DNA from: Robertkochia sediminum
GTDB lineage: Bacteria; Bacteroidota; Bacteroidia; Flavobacteriales; Flavobacteriaceae
Direction of reading: 5' to 3'
Assembly: GCF_016786255.1 (NCBI RefSeq)
Contig: NZ_JADMKT010000075.1
Location: 1 to 46,789 of the forward strand
DNA: 46,789 bases
Below the pieces are notes generated by a model. It saw nothing but the letters and a program-made list of their open reading frames with translations, was not told the DNA's origin and made no database searches. This document shows positions 35,823 through 45,054 of the stretch, one piece after another. The translations under genes were made by a program, and so were the position numbers. The first letter of the stretch is position 1, and each line of letters opens with the position of its first letter.

Positions 35823-35891
35823 ATTTACCATTCTTTTAATAAAAATTTTCCTTACTCTTTTGTACATTTAACGGGAAACCAAGGCTTTAAT

Positions 35892-37652
35892 ATGAAACCA
35901 CAATATCAGACCAACCCATTGATCGAAAGGCTACCGGAACACCTCAAGCAGTTCATCAAGCCTCAGAACTATGACGAATACACCCCCATCAACCAGGCGG
36001 TGTGGCGTTATGTGATGCGAAAGAACGTAGACTACCTCAGCAGGGTGGCACATGATTCCTACCTGGACGGACTTAAAAAAACGGGGATCTCCATAGACCA
36101 TATTCCAAGCATGTATGGGATGAACAGGATCCTCAAGGAGATCGGATGGGCTGCTGTTGCTGTTGACGGATTCATCCCACCGAATGCTTTTATGGAATTC
36201 CAGGCATATAATGTTTTGGTGATCGCTTCCGACATTCGCCAGCTGGAGAATATCGAATATACCCCTGCTCCGGATATCATCCACGAAGGTGCCGGACACG
36301 CCCCCATTATTGCCAATCCGGAATACGCCGAGTACCTCAGACGTTTTGGAGAGATCGGCTGCAAGGCCATTTCCAGCGCCCACGATTACGAGATCTACGA
36401 GGCGATACGCCACCTGAGCATCATCAAAGAAGCCGAAGACACTCCGGAAGAAGCCATCGAAGCTGCCCAGCAAAAGGTGGACGAACTCCAGGGGAAAGCC
36501 GGAGAACCCAGCGAAATGGCACTGATACGAAACCTGCACTGGTGGACGGTGGAGTACGGACTCATAGGTACTCCTGAAAATCCAAAGATCTATGGGGCCG
36601 GGCTCCTTTCATCTATTGGAGAAAGCACCTGGTGTATGACCGAAAAAGTAAAGAAGCTCCCCTATACCATCGAAGCCGCCTACCAGGACTTCGATATCAC
36701 CAAACCACAACCACAGCTTTTCGTAACCCCCGACTTCGCCCACCTGAGCCAGGTGCTGGAAGAATTTGCCAATACCATGGCACTGCGAAAAGGCGGATTA
36801 CAAGGATTGCATAAGCTTATCGATTCCAAAGCACTCGGAACGGTAGAACTAAGCACCGGACTGCAGATCTCCGGGGTCTTCAGTAAGGTGATCGCCCACG
36901 AAGGAAAGCCTATTTATTTCCAAACCACGGGAAAAACAGCCCTGGCTCACAGAGAACGTGAACTGGTTGGCCATGGCACCCTTAATCACATCGACGGCTT
37001 TGGGAGTCCGACAGGAAAATTAAAAGGCATCAACCTCGCCATTGAAGATATGAGTCCGCGTGACCTTAAAGCCTATAACATTTACGAAGGTGAAAAGATC
37101 ACCCTCGAATTCGAAGGAGGCATTAAAGTAACGGGAGAGATCATCACCGGAAAGCGAAACCTCCAGGGCAAGATCATCCTGATCAGTTTTAAAGGTTGTA
37201 CTGTAACCTACGGGGACGAGGTACTCTTTGAACCGGAATGGGGTATTTACGATATGGCGGTTGGTAAAGAGGTAGTTTCTGCCTTTAGCGGACCGGCTGA
37301 TGTGAACAGCTTTGACCTCATCACCCATGTACCTTCGGAGCAAACCATTAAGCAAAAGCGACCGGAACACATCCTCAGGCTCGAGCAACTCTACCTTCAG
37401 GTTCGTGAATATCGTGAAGGCACCAACCAAACCATTTCCCGACACAAGGTATTTGAAGAGCTCAAAGCGAACTATCCTAAAGACTGGCTGCTGTCTGTAG
37501 AACTTTACGAACTGGCTACAAAAGGAGGCGACCATGAGTTTGCTGAAGAGATCGAAGCCCACTTGCACCACGTAAAACTGGACCGTCCGGAAGTAGGCCA
37601 TCTTATCGATAATGGTATTGCTCTGATCAAAGAAACCCAGGTAAATTCATGA
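35892..37652 (+). CDS. Aromatic amino acid hydroxylase (phenylalanine 4-monooxygenase), long form
   Basis: A 586-residue pterin-dependent iron hydroxylase, expected to turn phenylalanine into tyrosine. Iron ligands are His131 and His136 in PDIIHEGAGHAPIIANPEYA and Glu221 in WWTVEYGL; the family's YGAGLLSSIGE follows (234-244). Compared with the usual bacterial enzyme (about 260-300 residues) there is an acidic helical insert at about 175-207 (EDTPEEAIEAAQQKVDELQG) and an extra C-terminal half (about 310-586) of unknown role, with GHGTLNHIDGFGSPTGKLKG. The canonical HELLGH is changed to HEGAGH but keeps both His and the Glu. The next gene overlaps by 4 bp. The octamer array lies just upstream. 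Tyrosine or tryptophan as substrate cannot be excluded. Confidence 0.88.
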   Translation: MKPQYQTNPLIERLPEHLKQFIKPQNYDEYTPINQAVWRYVMRKNVDYLSRVAHDSYLDGLKKTGISIDHIPSMYGMNRILKEIGWAAVAVDGFIPPNAFMEFQAYNVLVIASDIRQLENIEYTPAPDIIHEGAGHAPIIANPEYAEYLRRFGEIGCKAISSAHDYEIYEAIRHLSIIKEAEDTPEEAIEAAQQKVDELQGKAGEPSEMALIRNLHWWTVEYGLIGTPENPKIYGAGLLSSIGESTWCMTEKVKKLPYTIEAAYQDFDITKPQPQLFVTPDFAHLSQVLEEFANTMALRKGGLQGLHKLIDSKALGTVELSTGLQISGVFSKVIAHEGKPIYFQTTGKTALAHRERELVGHGTLNHIDGFGSPTGKLKGINLAIEDMSPRDLKAYNIYEGEKITLEFEGGIKVTGEIITGKRNLQGKIILISFKGCTVTYGDEVLFEPEWGIYDMAVGKEVVSAFSGPADVNSFDLITHVPSEQTIKQKRPEHILRLEQLYLQVREYREGTNQTISRHKVFEELKANYPKDWLLSVELYELATKGGDHEFAEEIEAHLHHVKLDRPEVGHLIDNGIALIKETQVNS

Positions 37653-39382
37653 GTTCACTCCCTCTAACCTTGCGCTTTCCGGGAATGTACCTGAGAAGCC
37701 GGTATGTTCTTATCCCTCTACTACTCGCCGGTCTCATGGCGTTGCATTCCTGCAAAGACCAACCTTCTTCTGAAGAGTTAAAACGGGAACAACAACGAGC
37801 GGATTCCCTCATGAGGGCTGCTGCTGAAGCTCAAAAACGACTGGAAACAGAAGAAGAGCTCGCCGAGCGCATCAGGCTACTGAAGAACAAGGGGTTTACA
37901 GGGAACGACTCTGTGTATTACGCTGCACAGGTTACAGCAAGACCCGATTCCTTACTAACCATTATTACCCTGAACGGAAAAGCTAATCGTGCCGGAAACA
38001 TAAGTACTTTTAACCGCACGGCTGTTACCCTCGATGCACAGGTAGCCAAAGGCACCATGACCGGAACGTACTTTCGAAAGGATCTGCTGGGAGACAAAAC
38101 CTACAGACTCTATAGTTATGACGACATTTCCGGGAATGTTTTTGCCTATATGATCACAGCCTCCGGGAACGCACTGAAACTAACACCAACAGCCCCCAAA
38201 GGAAATTACCGCTTCGACCTGCTGCAACAAAGCACATTTGAGCACACCATAAACAATGAAAGGCGATTTTTTAAGACCATCAGATCTTCTGAGATCACCG
38301 ATGACCCCCTTCTGGATTCCCTTTTTAACAATGCGCGTATCTTTCGTGATAGCGAAGCTCTCCTCCCCGAGGGGGTGACAACGCCTTTTGAACGCCTTTG
38401 GCTGAACGGAGAACACGGCAGCAGCAATGTATTGCTCACACAGCCTACAGACAGTACGTTCAGCACAATTACCTTAAGTGGTAAATACGCGAACCCTGAA
38501 ACGGAGATCGCTATCAGTTCGCGATTTATAAACGACTCGACCTGGTTGCAATCCACGGTAAAAGAGAGTCTTATTTACGACCACCCCCACCTGGTAGTGT
38601 ATCAAAAAGATTCTGTAAACCGCACCTTCAGCTATGGCGCAGACTTCCATTTTCAACTGGTCAGGACAGACACCGTAAGCTCCAAACAGCCCTATCCGCA
38701 ATACTACCCCAACCTAAAAGACAGCATCTTCGAAATACGAACCGACAAATTCTCCATGAATGGCAAAGAAGCGTACTGGCGTTACCGCCTGGGTTATACG
38801 AAAGGGTCAAAAGACCACAGGGTAACAGTCAGGGTAAATACCAAGGATCTCATCGATGCGGAAAACAACAAGCTTATTTTCCGGTTGCCTTCTGCGGGAA
38901 CACCCCGTACGGCCCAACTTCCGGAGCTCCTCACTCCTCCTGTGCTTTTTAAAGGGACAGACCTGAACTTTGACGGAGCAGACGACCTAAGTTTCAGAAA
39001 GGGAACCGATGTGAACAATAATCCTATCTATATCGTTTACCTCTACGACAAGGGCTCGGGAAGGTTTATTCGCACACCAGACCTTGATGGCAGGTCGGTT
39101 TTTAACGGCATTATCAGAGACACCATACAAAAAAAATTATTGTACACGGGATATATTGACAACGGACAGATGAGTGTGAGTGTGATCACACCCGATGCGG
39201 TTGAAGTCAAGACCAGAGAGATCTATTGGACCACGGGGAATAAAAACAAACCTCAGGTACACTACCAGAAGTTGGTGAACAACAGCATTACCGATAAGCG
39301 ATCGCCCATGTTAGATAGCCTGCCGCTAAACGGCTCCGACCTGAAAACGGCATTGACCCGGTATATCCTTGAACAAAACTAA
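37649..39382 (+). CDS. Lipoprotein of unknown function, translationally coupled to the hydroxylase
   Basis: The frame opens with ATGA overlapping the hydroxylase stop (577 residues). A second ATG at 37685 gives a more typical lipoprotein signal, MYLRSRYVLIPLLLAGLMAL then HSC, and may be the real start; both keep the lipobox Cys. After an acidic coiled stretch (EELKREQQRADSLMRAAAEA to ELAERIRLL) the rest is beta-rich with repeated FxxxTVTLDAQ-like strands. It includes a late segment KGTDLNFDGADDLSFRKGTD and IYIVYLYDKGSGRF that resembles the XAC2610-like beta-propeller fold; that comparison is from memory. The gene converges on the GSCFA gene, with 6 bp between stops. I do not assign a function. 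Confidence 0.55.
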   Translation: MSSLPLTLRFPGMYLRSRYVLIPLLLAGLMALHSCKDQPSSEELKREQQRADSLMRAAAEAQKRLETEEELAERIRLLKNKGFTGNDSVYYAAQVTARPDSLLTIITLNGKANRAGNISTFNRTAVTLDAQVAKGTMTGTYFRKDLLGDKTYRLYSYDDISGNVFAYMITASGNALKLTPTAPKGNYRFDLLQQSTFEHTINNERRFFKTIRSSEITDDPLLDSLFNNARIFRDSEALLPEGVTTPFERLWLNGEHGSSNVLLTQPTDSTFSTITLSGKYANPETEIAISSRFINDSTWLQSTVKESLIYDHPHLVVYQKDSVNRTFSYGADFHFQLVRTDTVSSKQPYPQYYPNLKDSIFEIRTDKFSMNGKEAYWRYRLGYTKGSKDHRVTVRVNTKDLIDAENNKLIFRLPSAGTPRTAQLPELLTPPVLFKGTDLNFDGADDLSFRKGTDVNNNPIYIVYLYDKGSGRFIRTPDLDGRSVFNGIIRDTIQKKLLYTGYIDNGQMSVSVITPDAVEVKTREIYWTTGNKNKPQVHYQKLVNNSITDKRSPMLDSLPLNGSDLKTALTRYILEQN

Positions 39383-39388
39383 CGTGGA

Positions 39389-40339
39389 CTAAAATTCCAT
39401 ATGAGGAAATTCGGTGGTGAGTGCGTTGATATCCTCCTCCAGCTTTTTCAGAAAATTGCGGTGTGCCTCCCCATCAGGATCAAAAGGTTTGTGCTGTTGC
39501 GCCCTGCGCACCCGCTCCACCCGCTTCATGACATCAAAGGCGTCTTCTGCGATCCAGGCATTTGAGAAACGCTCCCAGACCACATTTATCGCCACGTTTG
39601 ACGGATGCAGCATGTCGTCGGCATAAAAACGGTAATCCCTCAACTCATCCATCAGGATCTCATAGGACGGGAAATAATGCCATTTTGCAGTGGTATCGAT
39701 CACCTCGTGCAGGGCGGTGAGCAGGTGTGCTTTACTGCGTTGGTTCTCAACCATACCATCGCGAAGGTGCCTCACCGGAGAAACCGTAGCAATAATGGCA
39801 CAATCCGGATTCACACTTTTCACCAAAGCATCGATCTTTTCCAGCTGAGCCCGTACCGTTGCCACATCGAGCAGGGTCTTTTCAAAAAGCACCTGTGGCT
39901 GCTTGTGGCAATTGGCTACAACACTCCCGCTTTCCTTTAGGGAATACACCCATGAGGTTCCCAGGGTGATCACCAGGTGAGAAGCTTCAGTAATATCTTT
40001 TCGCAATTTCAAAACCCCTTTATTCGCTGACTTTATCGCTATATCCCGATCGGTCCTGCTACAGTCAGAATGCAGCTCATACCCGTGCCAACGGCCATTG
40101 GCAAAGAAAAGATCGTCTGCAGTGAACAAACGCTTATTTATAGCACGCTCTACCAATAGGGCAATGGAGTAAGGATTAAAGATGATACCGAAAGGATTCA
40201 CCAGATTTTGAAACTGGTAGTAGCCCATCTTTGCCCCTATATGGGTCACAAAGCAAGACCCCAGCAATACCGTTTTAGCATCGTAGGTGATGGCCGGCAT
40301 CTGTCTGTCTATCGGCACCTTGGTTTGGAAATCCATCAT
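39389..40339 (-). CDS. GSCFA-domain protein
   Basis: A GSCFA-family protein of about 316 residues, named for the motif near the start, here VLLGSCFVTHIGAKMGYYQF, followed by NPFGIIFNPYSI. Later conserved parts are VITLGTSWVYSLKESGSVVA, SPVRHLRDGMVENQRSKAHL and YFPSYEILMDELRDYRFYAD with DMLHPS. The family is probably a SGNH-hydrolase relative, with the GSCF and D-x-x-H stretches in the right order, but the substrate is not known. I use the ATG at 40339 (MMDFQTKVPID); the frame extends 8 codons further, into the alaS terminator. No signal peptide. Confidence 0.85.
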   Translation of the reverse strand: MMDFQTKVPIDRQMPAITYDAKTVLLGSCFVTHIGAKMGYYQFQNLVNPFGIIFNPYSIALLVERAINKRLFTADDLFFANGRWHGYELHSDCSRTDRDIAIKSANKGVLKLRKDITEASHLVITLGTSWVYSLKESGSVVANCHKQPQVLFEKTLLDVATVRAQLEKIDALVKSVNPDCAIIATVSPVRHLRDGMVENQRSKAHLLTALHEVIDTTAKWHYFPSYEILMDELRDYRFYADDMLHPSNVAINVVWERFSNAWIAEDAFDVMKRVERVRRAQQHKPFDPDGEAHRNFLKKLEEDINALTTEFPHMEF

Positions 40340-40363
40340 GCTGAAATTTCGAATTAAAAGCAA

Positions 40364-40386
40364 AGATCCCGCTCTGGGCGGGATCT
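40364..40386 (-). terminator. alaS terminator
   Basis: A 9-bp perfect stem AGATCCCGC/GCGGGATCT with a TCTGG loop lies 10 bp past the alaS stop and is followed on the minus strand by TTGCTTTTAA. It separates alaS from the GSCFA gene. Confidence 0.8.
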
Positions 40387-40395
40387 GATATAAGG

Positions 40396-43008
40396 TTATA
40401 AATACGATTTCACTTTTTCGAGCGCTTCCGGTATCCCTGCCGGATTCTTCCCTCCTGCTGTGGCAAAGAACGGTTGTCCGCCTCCACCTCCCTGGATGAA
40501 TTTTCCAAGCTCCCGAACGATCTGTCCGGCATTGAGCTCTCGTTTAGAAGCGAGGTCTTTTGAGATAAAACAGCTCAAGGTCGCCTTGCCATTATCTTCG
40601 GCTGCAAAAAGCAGGAACAGGTCGTCCATTTCACCTCCAAGCTCAAAGCAAAGGTCTTTGATCCCCGCTGTATTAAGGTCTACCTTCTCTGCCAGGAAAT
40701 TCACACCATCGATCGCAGTGATACGTTGCTTGAGTTCCTGCTTCAGGTTCCCGGCCTTTTCGCGCAAGAGTCCTTCCACCTGCTTTTTAAGATCGGTATT
40801 TTCCTCCTGCAACGAGGTAATGGCCTTCAGGGTATCGGCCGGTTGCTTCAATTGTTTCTTAACGGTTTCCAGAAGTTCTGCGCGATCCTTGAGGTATGCC
40901 ATAGCCTTGTCTCCGGTTATAGCCTCAATACGTCGTACTCCGGCTGCAACCGCACTCTCTGAGGTAATGATAAAATGCCAGATATCTGCAGAGTTCTCGA
41001 CGTGCGTTCCTCCACATAGCTCGGTGCTCTCCCCAAAATTAATGGTACGCACCTTATCGCCATACTTCTCCCCAAAGAGGGCAATAGCACCGTCGTTCAC
41101 TGCATCCTGGAAAGCCACCGCACGCTTCTCTACCAAAGGAAGTTTTGCGCGGATCTTACCGTTTACAAAATCTTCAACGGCTTGCAACTCCTCATCGGTA
41201 AGTTTACTGAAGTGCGAGAAATCGAATCGGAGTCCGTCGCTGTTCACCATACTCCCCTTCTGCTCCACATGGGTTCCCAGAACGGTTCTGAGTGCCTGGT
41301 GCAACAAGTGGGTAGCCGAGTGGTTCGCTTCGGTCATCCTTCTTTTTGTCTCACTAACTACAGCTTTTAACGCTGCAGTTGGATCTTCAGGCAGGGCTTT
41401 AGAGAAATGAATGATCAGGTTGTTCTCTCTTTTGGTATCTACAATAGAGATCTTTTTACCTCCGGCATCTTCCAGATACCCCTGGTCACCAACCTGTCCA
41501 CCACCTTCGGCATAGAACGGAGTACGATCGAGTACCATCTGGTACATAGACCCTCCTTTTTTACGTTCCACCTTGCGGTAGCGGGTAATACGGGCAGCAG
41601 CTTCAAGGGCGTCATATCCTACAAACTCCTCTCCGGCCTCCCCATCGATAATGGTCCAGTCGCCGGTTTCTACCTTTGTAGCTTCACGTGAGCGTTCTTT
41701 TTGTTTTTGGAGTTCCTCTTTAAATCCGGCCTCATCGAGCTTCATATTCCTTTCACTTAGAATAAGTGCTGTAAGGTCGATCGGGAATCCGTATGTATCG
41801 TATAATTCAAAGGCTTTAGCACCGGCAACGGTATCGCCTTTGGTTTGTGCAATGATCTGATCTAATAACTGCAGTCCTTGTTCGAGCGTACGCAGGAATC
41901 CGGCTTCTTCTTCCTTGATCACCTTTTCAACCAGGTTGGCCTGGGCTCCGATCTCAGGAAAGAACTCCTTCATCTGTTCGCTGAGAATGCTCACCAGATT
42001 GTATATAAACGGTTCTTTCTTATCCAGGAAGGTGAAGGCATAACGAATCGCCCTTCTCAGGATACGGCGTATCACATATCCTGCACCGGTATTCGACGGT
42101 AATTGTCCGTCGGCAATAGCAAAGGCCACGGCCCGCACGTGATCGGCGATCACGCGAATAGCGATATCGGTTTCTTCAGCTTTACCATAAGGCACTCCAC
42201 ATTCTGCAACGATCTTCGAGATAAGTGGTGTAAAAACGTCGGTATCGTAGTTACTCTGTTTTCCCTGAAGCACCATACAAAGGCGCTCAAAGCCCATTCC
42301 GGTATCTACGTGTTTGGCAGGGAGTTTTTCAAGGCTTCCATCGGCTTTACGGTTAAATTCCATAAATACGAGGTTCCAGATCTCCACTACCTGCGGATGG
42401 TCCATATTTACCAGAGAAGCTCCGGGCACTTTGGCGCGTTCTTCCTCTGAGCGGATATCCACGTGGATCTCCGAGCTGGGACCACATGGCCCCTGATCGC
42501 CCATCTCCCAGAAATTATCCTTTTTGTTCCCCATAAGGATACGGTCTTCCGGTACGATACCCTTCCAGATATCCAGGGCTTCCTGATCAACATCGAGTCC
42601 GTCGGCCTCAGCACCTTCAAAAACGGTTACATAAAGCTTATCCTTATCGATACCGTATACTCCGGTAAGTAATTCCCATGCCCAAAGAATAGCGTCTTTT
42701 TTAAAGTAATCGCCAAAACTCCAGTTTCCAAGCATTTCGAACATGGTGTGGTGATAGGTATCTTTTCCCACCTCCTCGAGGTCATTGTGCTTTCCACTTA
42801 CGCGAAGACATTTCTGTGTATCGCATATACGGGTAGACTTAGGAGCCTTATTTCCCAAAAAGAACTCCTTAAACTGATTCATCCCTGCATTGGTAAACAT
42901 AAGGGTTGGATCGTCCTTGATCACCATGGGCGCCGAAGGAACCACCTGGTGTTCGCGCTTCTCAAAAAATTCAAGAAATTCTTTCCGTATCTCCTTTGAT
43001 GTCATCAT
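40396..43008 (-). CDS. alaS: Alanyl-tRNA synthetase
   Basis: An 870-residue class II synthetase that charges tRNA-Ala. The catalytic core (1-250) includes [33 protein letters not shown] and [20 protein letters not shown]. The editing domain has [13 protein letters not shown], and [14 protein letters not shown] supplies the zinc-binding Cys/His. The C-Ala domain ends with [20 protein letters not shown]. The order and length are normal. Two adjacent ATG codons (43006 and 43003) can serve as the start. It is divergent from the M23 peptidase gene and has its own terminator. Confidence 0.97.
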   Translation of the reverse strand: MMTSKEIRKEFLEFFEKREHQVVPSAPMVIKDDPTLMFTNAGMNQFKEFFLGNKAPKSTRICDTQKCLRVSGKHNDLEEVGKDTYHHTMFEMLGNWSFGDYFKKDAILWAWELLTGVYGIDKDKLYVTVFEGAEADGLDVDQEALDIWKGIVPEDRILMGNKKDNFWEMGDQGPCGPSSEIHVDIRSEEERAKVPGASLVNMDHPQVVEIWNLVFMEFNRKADGSLEKLPAKHVDTGMGFERLCMVLQGKQSNYDTDVFTPLISKIVAECGVPYGKAEETDIAIRVIADHVRAVAFAIADGQLPSNTGAGYVIRRILRRAIRYAFTFLDKKEPFIYNLVSILSEQMKEFFPEIGAQANLVEKVIKEEEAGFLRTLEQGLQLLDQIIAQTKGDTVAGAKAFELYDTYGFPIDLTALILSERNMKLDEAGFKEELQKQKERSREATKVETGDWTIIDGEAGEEFVGYDALEAAARITRYRKVERKKGGSMYQMVLDRTPFYAEGGGQVGDQGYLEDAGGKKISIVDTKRENNLIIHFSKALPEDPTAALKAVVSETKRRMTEANHSATHLLHQALRTVLGTHVEQKGSMVNSDGLRFDFSHFSKLTDEELQAVEDFVNGKIRAKLPLVEKRAVAFQDAVNDGAIALFGEKYGDKVRTINFGESTELCGGTHVENSADIWHFIITSESAVAAGVRRIEAITGDKAMAYLKDRAELLETVKKQLKQPADTLKAITSLQEENTDLKKQVEGLLREKAGNLKQELKQRITAIDGVNFLAEKVDLNTAGIKDLCFELGGEMDDLFLLFAAEDNGKATLSCFISKDLASKRELNAGQIVRELGKFIQGGGGGQPFFATAGGKNPAGIPEALEKVKSYL

Positions 43009-43025
43009 AAAGTCTTAACTTTTTG

Positions 43026-43033
43026 CAAAAATA
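43026..43033 (-). promoter_or_regulatory. Bacteroidetes -7 motif for alaS
   Basis: TATTTTTG on the minus strand matches TAnnTTTG, 17 bp before the alaS start. A TTG on that strand (plus 43049-43051) sits 15 bp away, slightly closer than usual. Confidence 0.5.
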
Positions 43034-43055
43034 CCCACAACTGCAAAACAATGTT

Positions 43056-43063
43056 TATATTTG
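43056..43063 (+). promoter_or_regulatory. Bacteroidetes -7 motif for the M23 peptidase operon
   Basis: TATATTTG matches TAnnTTTG, 58 bp before the ATG at 43122 used for the M23 gene. It lies inside the longer open frame that begins at 43023 and so argues against that earlier start. Confidence 0.55.
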
Positions 43064-43121
43064 TCTGTTTTGCAATTGCTCTACCTATCTTTTAGATGGC
43101 AAAAATAGAACATTTAAGCGA

Positions 43122-44099
43122 ATGGCGAAGGTAAAATATTATTACGACTCGGACACCTTATCATACAGGCGCATCGAGCCTAAAAAGCGGAAAAAGTTTC
43201 TTAAGATCCTGTTTTTCCTCCTTGGTGCTTTCTTATTTGGCAACCTTGGACTTATCGTTTTACTCAACACCAGCCTGGTCAATACCCCTAAAGAGCTTTC
43301 GCAGGCCAGGGAACTCAAGAACTACGAATTACAATTCCAGCTCCTCAACAAGAAGATGGCACAGATCGAAGATGTTCTGGCCAATATTGAAGAGCGCGAC
43401 AATAATGTTTACCGACTGTATTTTGAGGCAGACCCAATTCCAAACGAGCAGCGCACTGCAGGTTTCGGAGGGGTAAATCGCTACAAGGACCTTGAAGGAT
43501 ACAACAACTCTGACCTGATCATTGGGGCGACCCAACGTTTGGAAAAGCTCCAGAAGCGCCTGGTGATCCAATCGAAATCACTGGATGAGATCACCGATCT
43601 TGCCGAGGAAAAAGCCAAGCTCTTATCGGCCATTCCTGCGATCCAGCCGGTACGTAACAAAGACCTCAAGCGTATGGCTTCGGGATACGGTTGGCGTTCT
43701 GACCCCTTCACCAAGGTGAGAAAGTTTCACTACGGTATGGATTTTACGGCGCCAAGAGGTACACCTATCTACGCTACCGGAGACGGTAAGGTGATCCGTG
43801 CAGACAACAGGGCAACCGGTTTTGGAGAGCACGTTCGCATCGATCACGGATTTGGATACAAGACCATTTACGCTCACATGAGTAAATACAACGTACGCAA
43901 AGGTCAGCGCGTAAAGCGTGGAGACATCATAGGCTACGTTGGTAGTACAGGACGTTCTCAGGCTCCACACCTCCACTACGAAGTATGGAAAGACAAGAAG
44001 CGTATTAACCCTATCAACTTCTACTACGGCAGTTTATCGGCCGCAGAATTCGAAGCCTTACTGAAAGCTGCGTCACAAGAAAACCAATCCCTCGATTAA
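43122..44099 (+). CDS. M23-family membrane-anchored peptidoglycan endopeptidase
   Basis: A 325-residue inner-membrane protein with a periplasmic peptidase domain. I start at MAKVKYYYDSD (ATG 43122); the frame upstream adds 33 residues with no family character and covers the likely promoter. A basic stretch precedes a membrane segment (27-48, LKILFFLLGAFLFGNLGLIV). A coiled coil (about 54-95) follows, then the LytM/M23 domain (about 185-300) with zinc ligands His203 and Asp207 in FHYGMDF, the active-site region YAHMS (His252) and HLHYE (His283, His285). All metal ligands are present, so it should be active. It is the first of five tightly packed genes. Confidence 0.93.
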   Translation: MAKVKYYYDSDTLSYRRIEPKKRKKFLKILFFLLGAFLFGNLGLIVLLNTSLVNTPKELSQARELKNYELQFQLLNKKMAQIEDVLANIEERDNNVYRLYFEADPIPNEQRTAGFGGVNRYKDLEGYNNSDLIIGATQRLEKLQKRLVIQSKSLDEITDLAEEKAKLLSAIPAIQPVRNKDLKRMASGYGWRSDPFTKVRKFHYGMDFTAPRGTPIYATGDGKVIRADNRATGFGEHVRIDHGFGYKTIYAHMSKYNVRKGQRVKRGDIIGYVGSTGRSQAPHLHYEVWKDKKRINPINFYYGSLSAAEFEALLKAASQENQSLD

Positions 44100-44428
44100 T
44101 GCATGTAAACCTTCCCGATAAGCTGTATTACACCATAGGAGAAGTAGCCAATGCCTTTGGCGTGAACACCTCCCTGATACGCTTCTGGGAAAAAGAGTTT
44201 AAAGAGATACGCCCCAAAAAGAACGCCAAGGGCGATCGACGGTTCAGTAAAAGCGACATCGAGACCCTCGAATTGATCTACCACCTGGTAAAAGAACGCG
44301 GATTCACCCTGGACGGAGCAAGAACGCACCTGAAGGAACACCGCAGTCAAACCCTTAACAATTACGAGATTATTCGTAAATTAGAGGGAGTAAAAGCAGC
44401 GCTTTTACAGATCAAAGATCAACTTTAA
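44099..44428 (+). CDS. MerR-family transcriptional regulator
   Basis: A 109-residue DNA-binding protein. The MerR winged helix-turn-helix is complete: LYYTIGEVANAFGVNTSLIR, then FWEKEFKEIRP and GDRRFSKSDIETLELIYHLV. A short C-terminal helix (LNNYEIIRKLEGVKAALLQI) serves for dimerisation; there is no effector domain. The ATG overlaps the stop of the M23 gene by 1 bp (TAATG), so translation is coupled. This M23-MerR order is, as I recall, conserved in flavobacteria. Its targets are unknown; control of the envelope genes around it is a reasonable guess. Confidence 0.9.
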   Translation: MHVNLPDKLYYTIGEVANAFGVNTSLIRFWEKEFKEIRPKKNAKGDRRFSKSDIETLELIYHLVKERGFTLDGARTHLKEHRSQTLNNYEIIRKLEGVKAALLQIKDQL

Positions 44429-44446
44429 ACACTAAAAATTCATCTT

Positions 44447-45046
44447 ATGAAAAAATGGCTTATCCCCCTGATCATCATCGGGGTACTCGTGTTTGCGATC
44501 GGTAGCTGGGTTGCCGGCGTCTATAATACCGCAGTCGACAATGACGAGAACGTAACAAAGGTATGGGCTAATGTGGAGAGCTCTTACCAAAGAAGAAATG
44601 ACCTTATCGGTAACCTGGTAAAAACCGTTCAGGGTGCCGCCGATTTTGAAAGAGGAACCCTGACCGACGTGATCGAAGCGCGATCTAAAGCCACCCAGGT
44701 ACAAATAGACCCTACTAACCTAACACCCGAAAAATTAGCAGAGTTCCAACAGGCACAAGCCGAAGTTTCTTCAGCCCTCTCGAGACTTCTGGTTACCGTA
44801 GAACGGTATCCCGAGCTCAAGGCCAATCAGAACTTTTTGGAGCTGCAGTCACAACTGGAAGGCACAGAGAACAGGATCAATGTAGCCCGGGATCGATTCA
44901 ATGAATCGGTCAACATCTACAATAAACACATCAGGATCTTCCCGAACAATCTCGTCGCAGGGATGCTCGGATTTCAGACTAAATCACCTTTCGAAGCTGC
45001 AGAGGGCGCAGAACAGGCCCCTGATGTGGATTTTGATTTCAATTAA
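44447..45046 (+). CDS. LemA-family membrane protein
   Basis: A 199-residue LemA protein: an N-terminal membrane anchor (about 4-24, WLIPLIIIGVLVFAIGSWVA) and then long helices. Family motifs are YNTAVDNDENVTKVWANVES, YQRRNDLIGNLVKTVQGAAD, FERGTLTDVIEARSKAT and, near the end, NIYNKHIRIFPNNLVAGMLG. LemA proteins are usual neighbours of TPM-domain proteins, as here. The function is not settled; links to membrane or peptidoglycan upkeep have been suggested. It starts 18 bp after the MerR gene and ends 8 bp before the next. Confidence 0.95.
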   Translation: MKKWLIPLIIIGVLVFAIGSWVAGVYNTAVDNDENVTKVWANVESSYQRRNDLIGNLVKTVQGAADFERGTLTDVIEARSKATQVQIDPTNLTPEKLAEFQQAQAEVSSALSRLLVTVERYPELKANQNFLELQSQLEGTENRINVARDRFNESVNIYNKHIRIFPNNLVAGMLGFQTKSPFEAAEGAEQAPDVDFDFN

Positions 45047-45054
45047 CAAGGGTC

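Larger units (their letters stand above)
34910..35891. repeat. Large intergenic mosaic of repeat modules
   Basis: About 980 bp without a gene. In order it has a two-hairpin element (35044-35110), a stretch with further short hairpins (GGCCG-aac-GGCC near 35187, AACGCC-cca-GGCGTT near 35258), a nested-stem module (35441-35481), a REP-like fragment with CCTGTCT/AGGCAGG (about 35519-35554), a diverged octamer lead (35582-35621) and the 25-unit ACTTCCCY array (35623-35822). A 175-codon open frame through this stretch owes its length to the 8-bp repeat and is not a gene. Confidence 0.75.

Noticed and set aside
35344-35871. A 175-codon plus-strand frame with PYFPTSLLPHF-type repeats
   Set aside because: It is made by the ACTTCCCY octamer array, which is open in this frame because 8-bp units cycle all frames without stops. 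It has no start context, and its N-terminal part runs through the repeat modules.
40460-41410. A 316-codon plus-strand frame inside alaS
   Set aside because: Antisense shadow of alaS, rich in Ser and Phe as expected for the complement of a conserved coding strand.
43023-43121. Start of the M23 peptidase gene at 43023
   Set aside because: It would include the TATATTTG motif and add residues with no family character; the ATG at 43122 gives the usual short basic N-terminus before the membrane segment.
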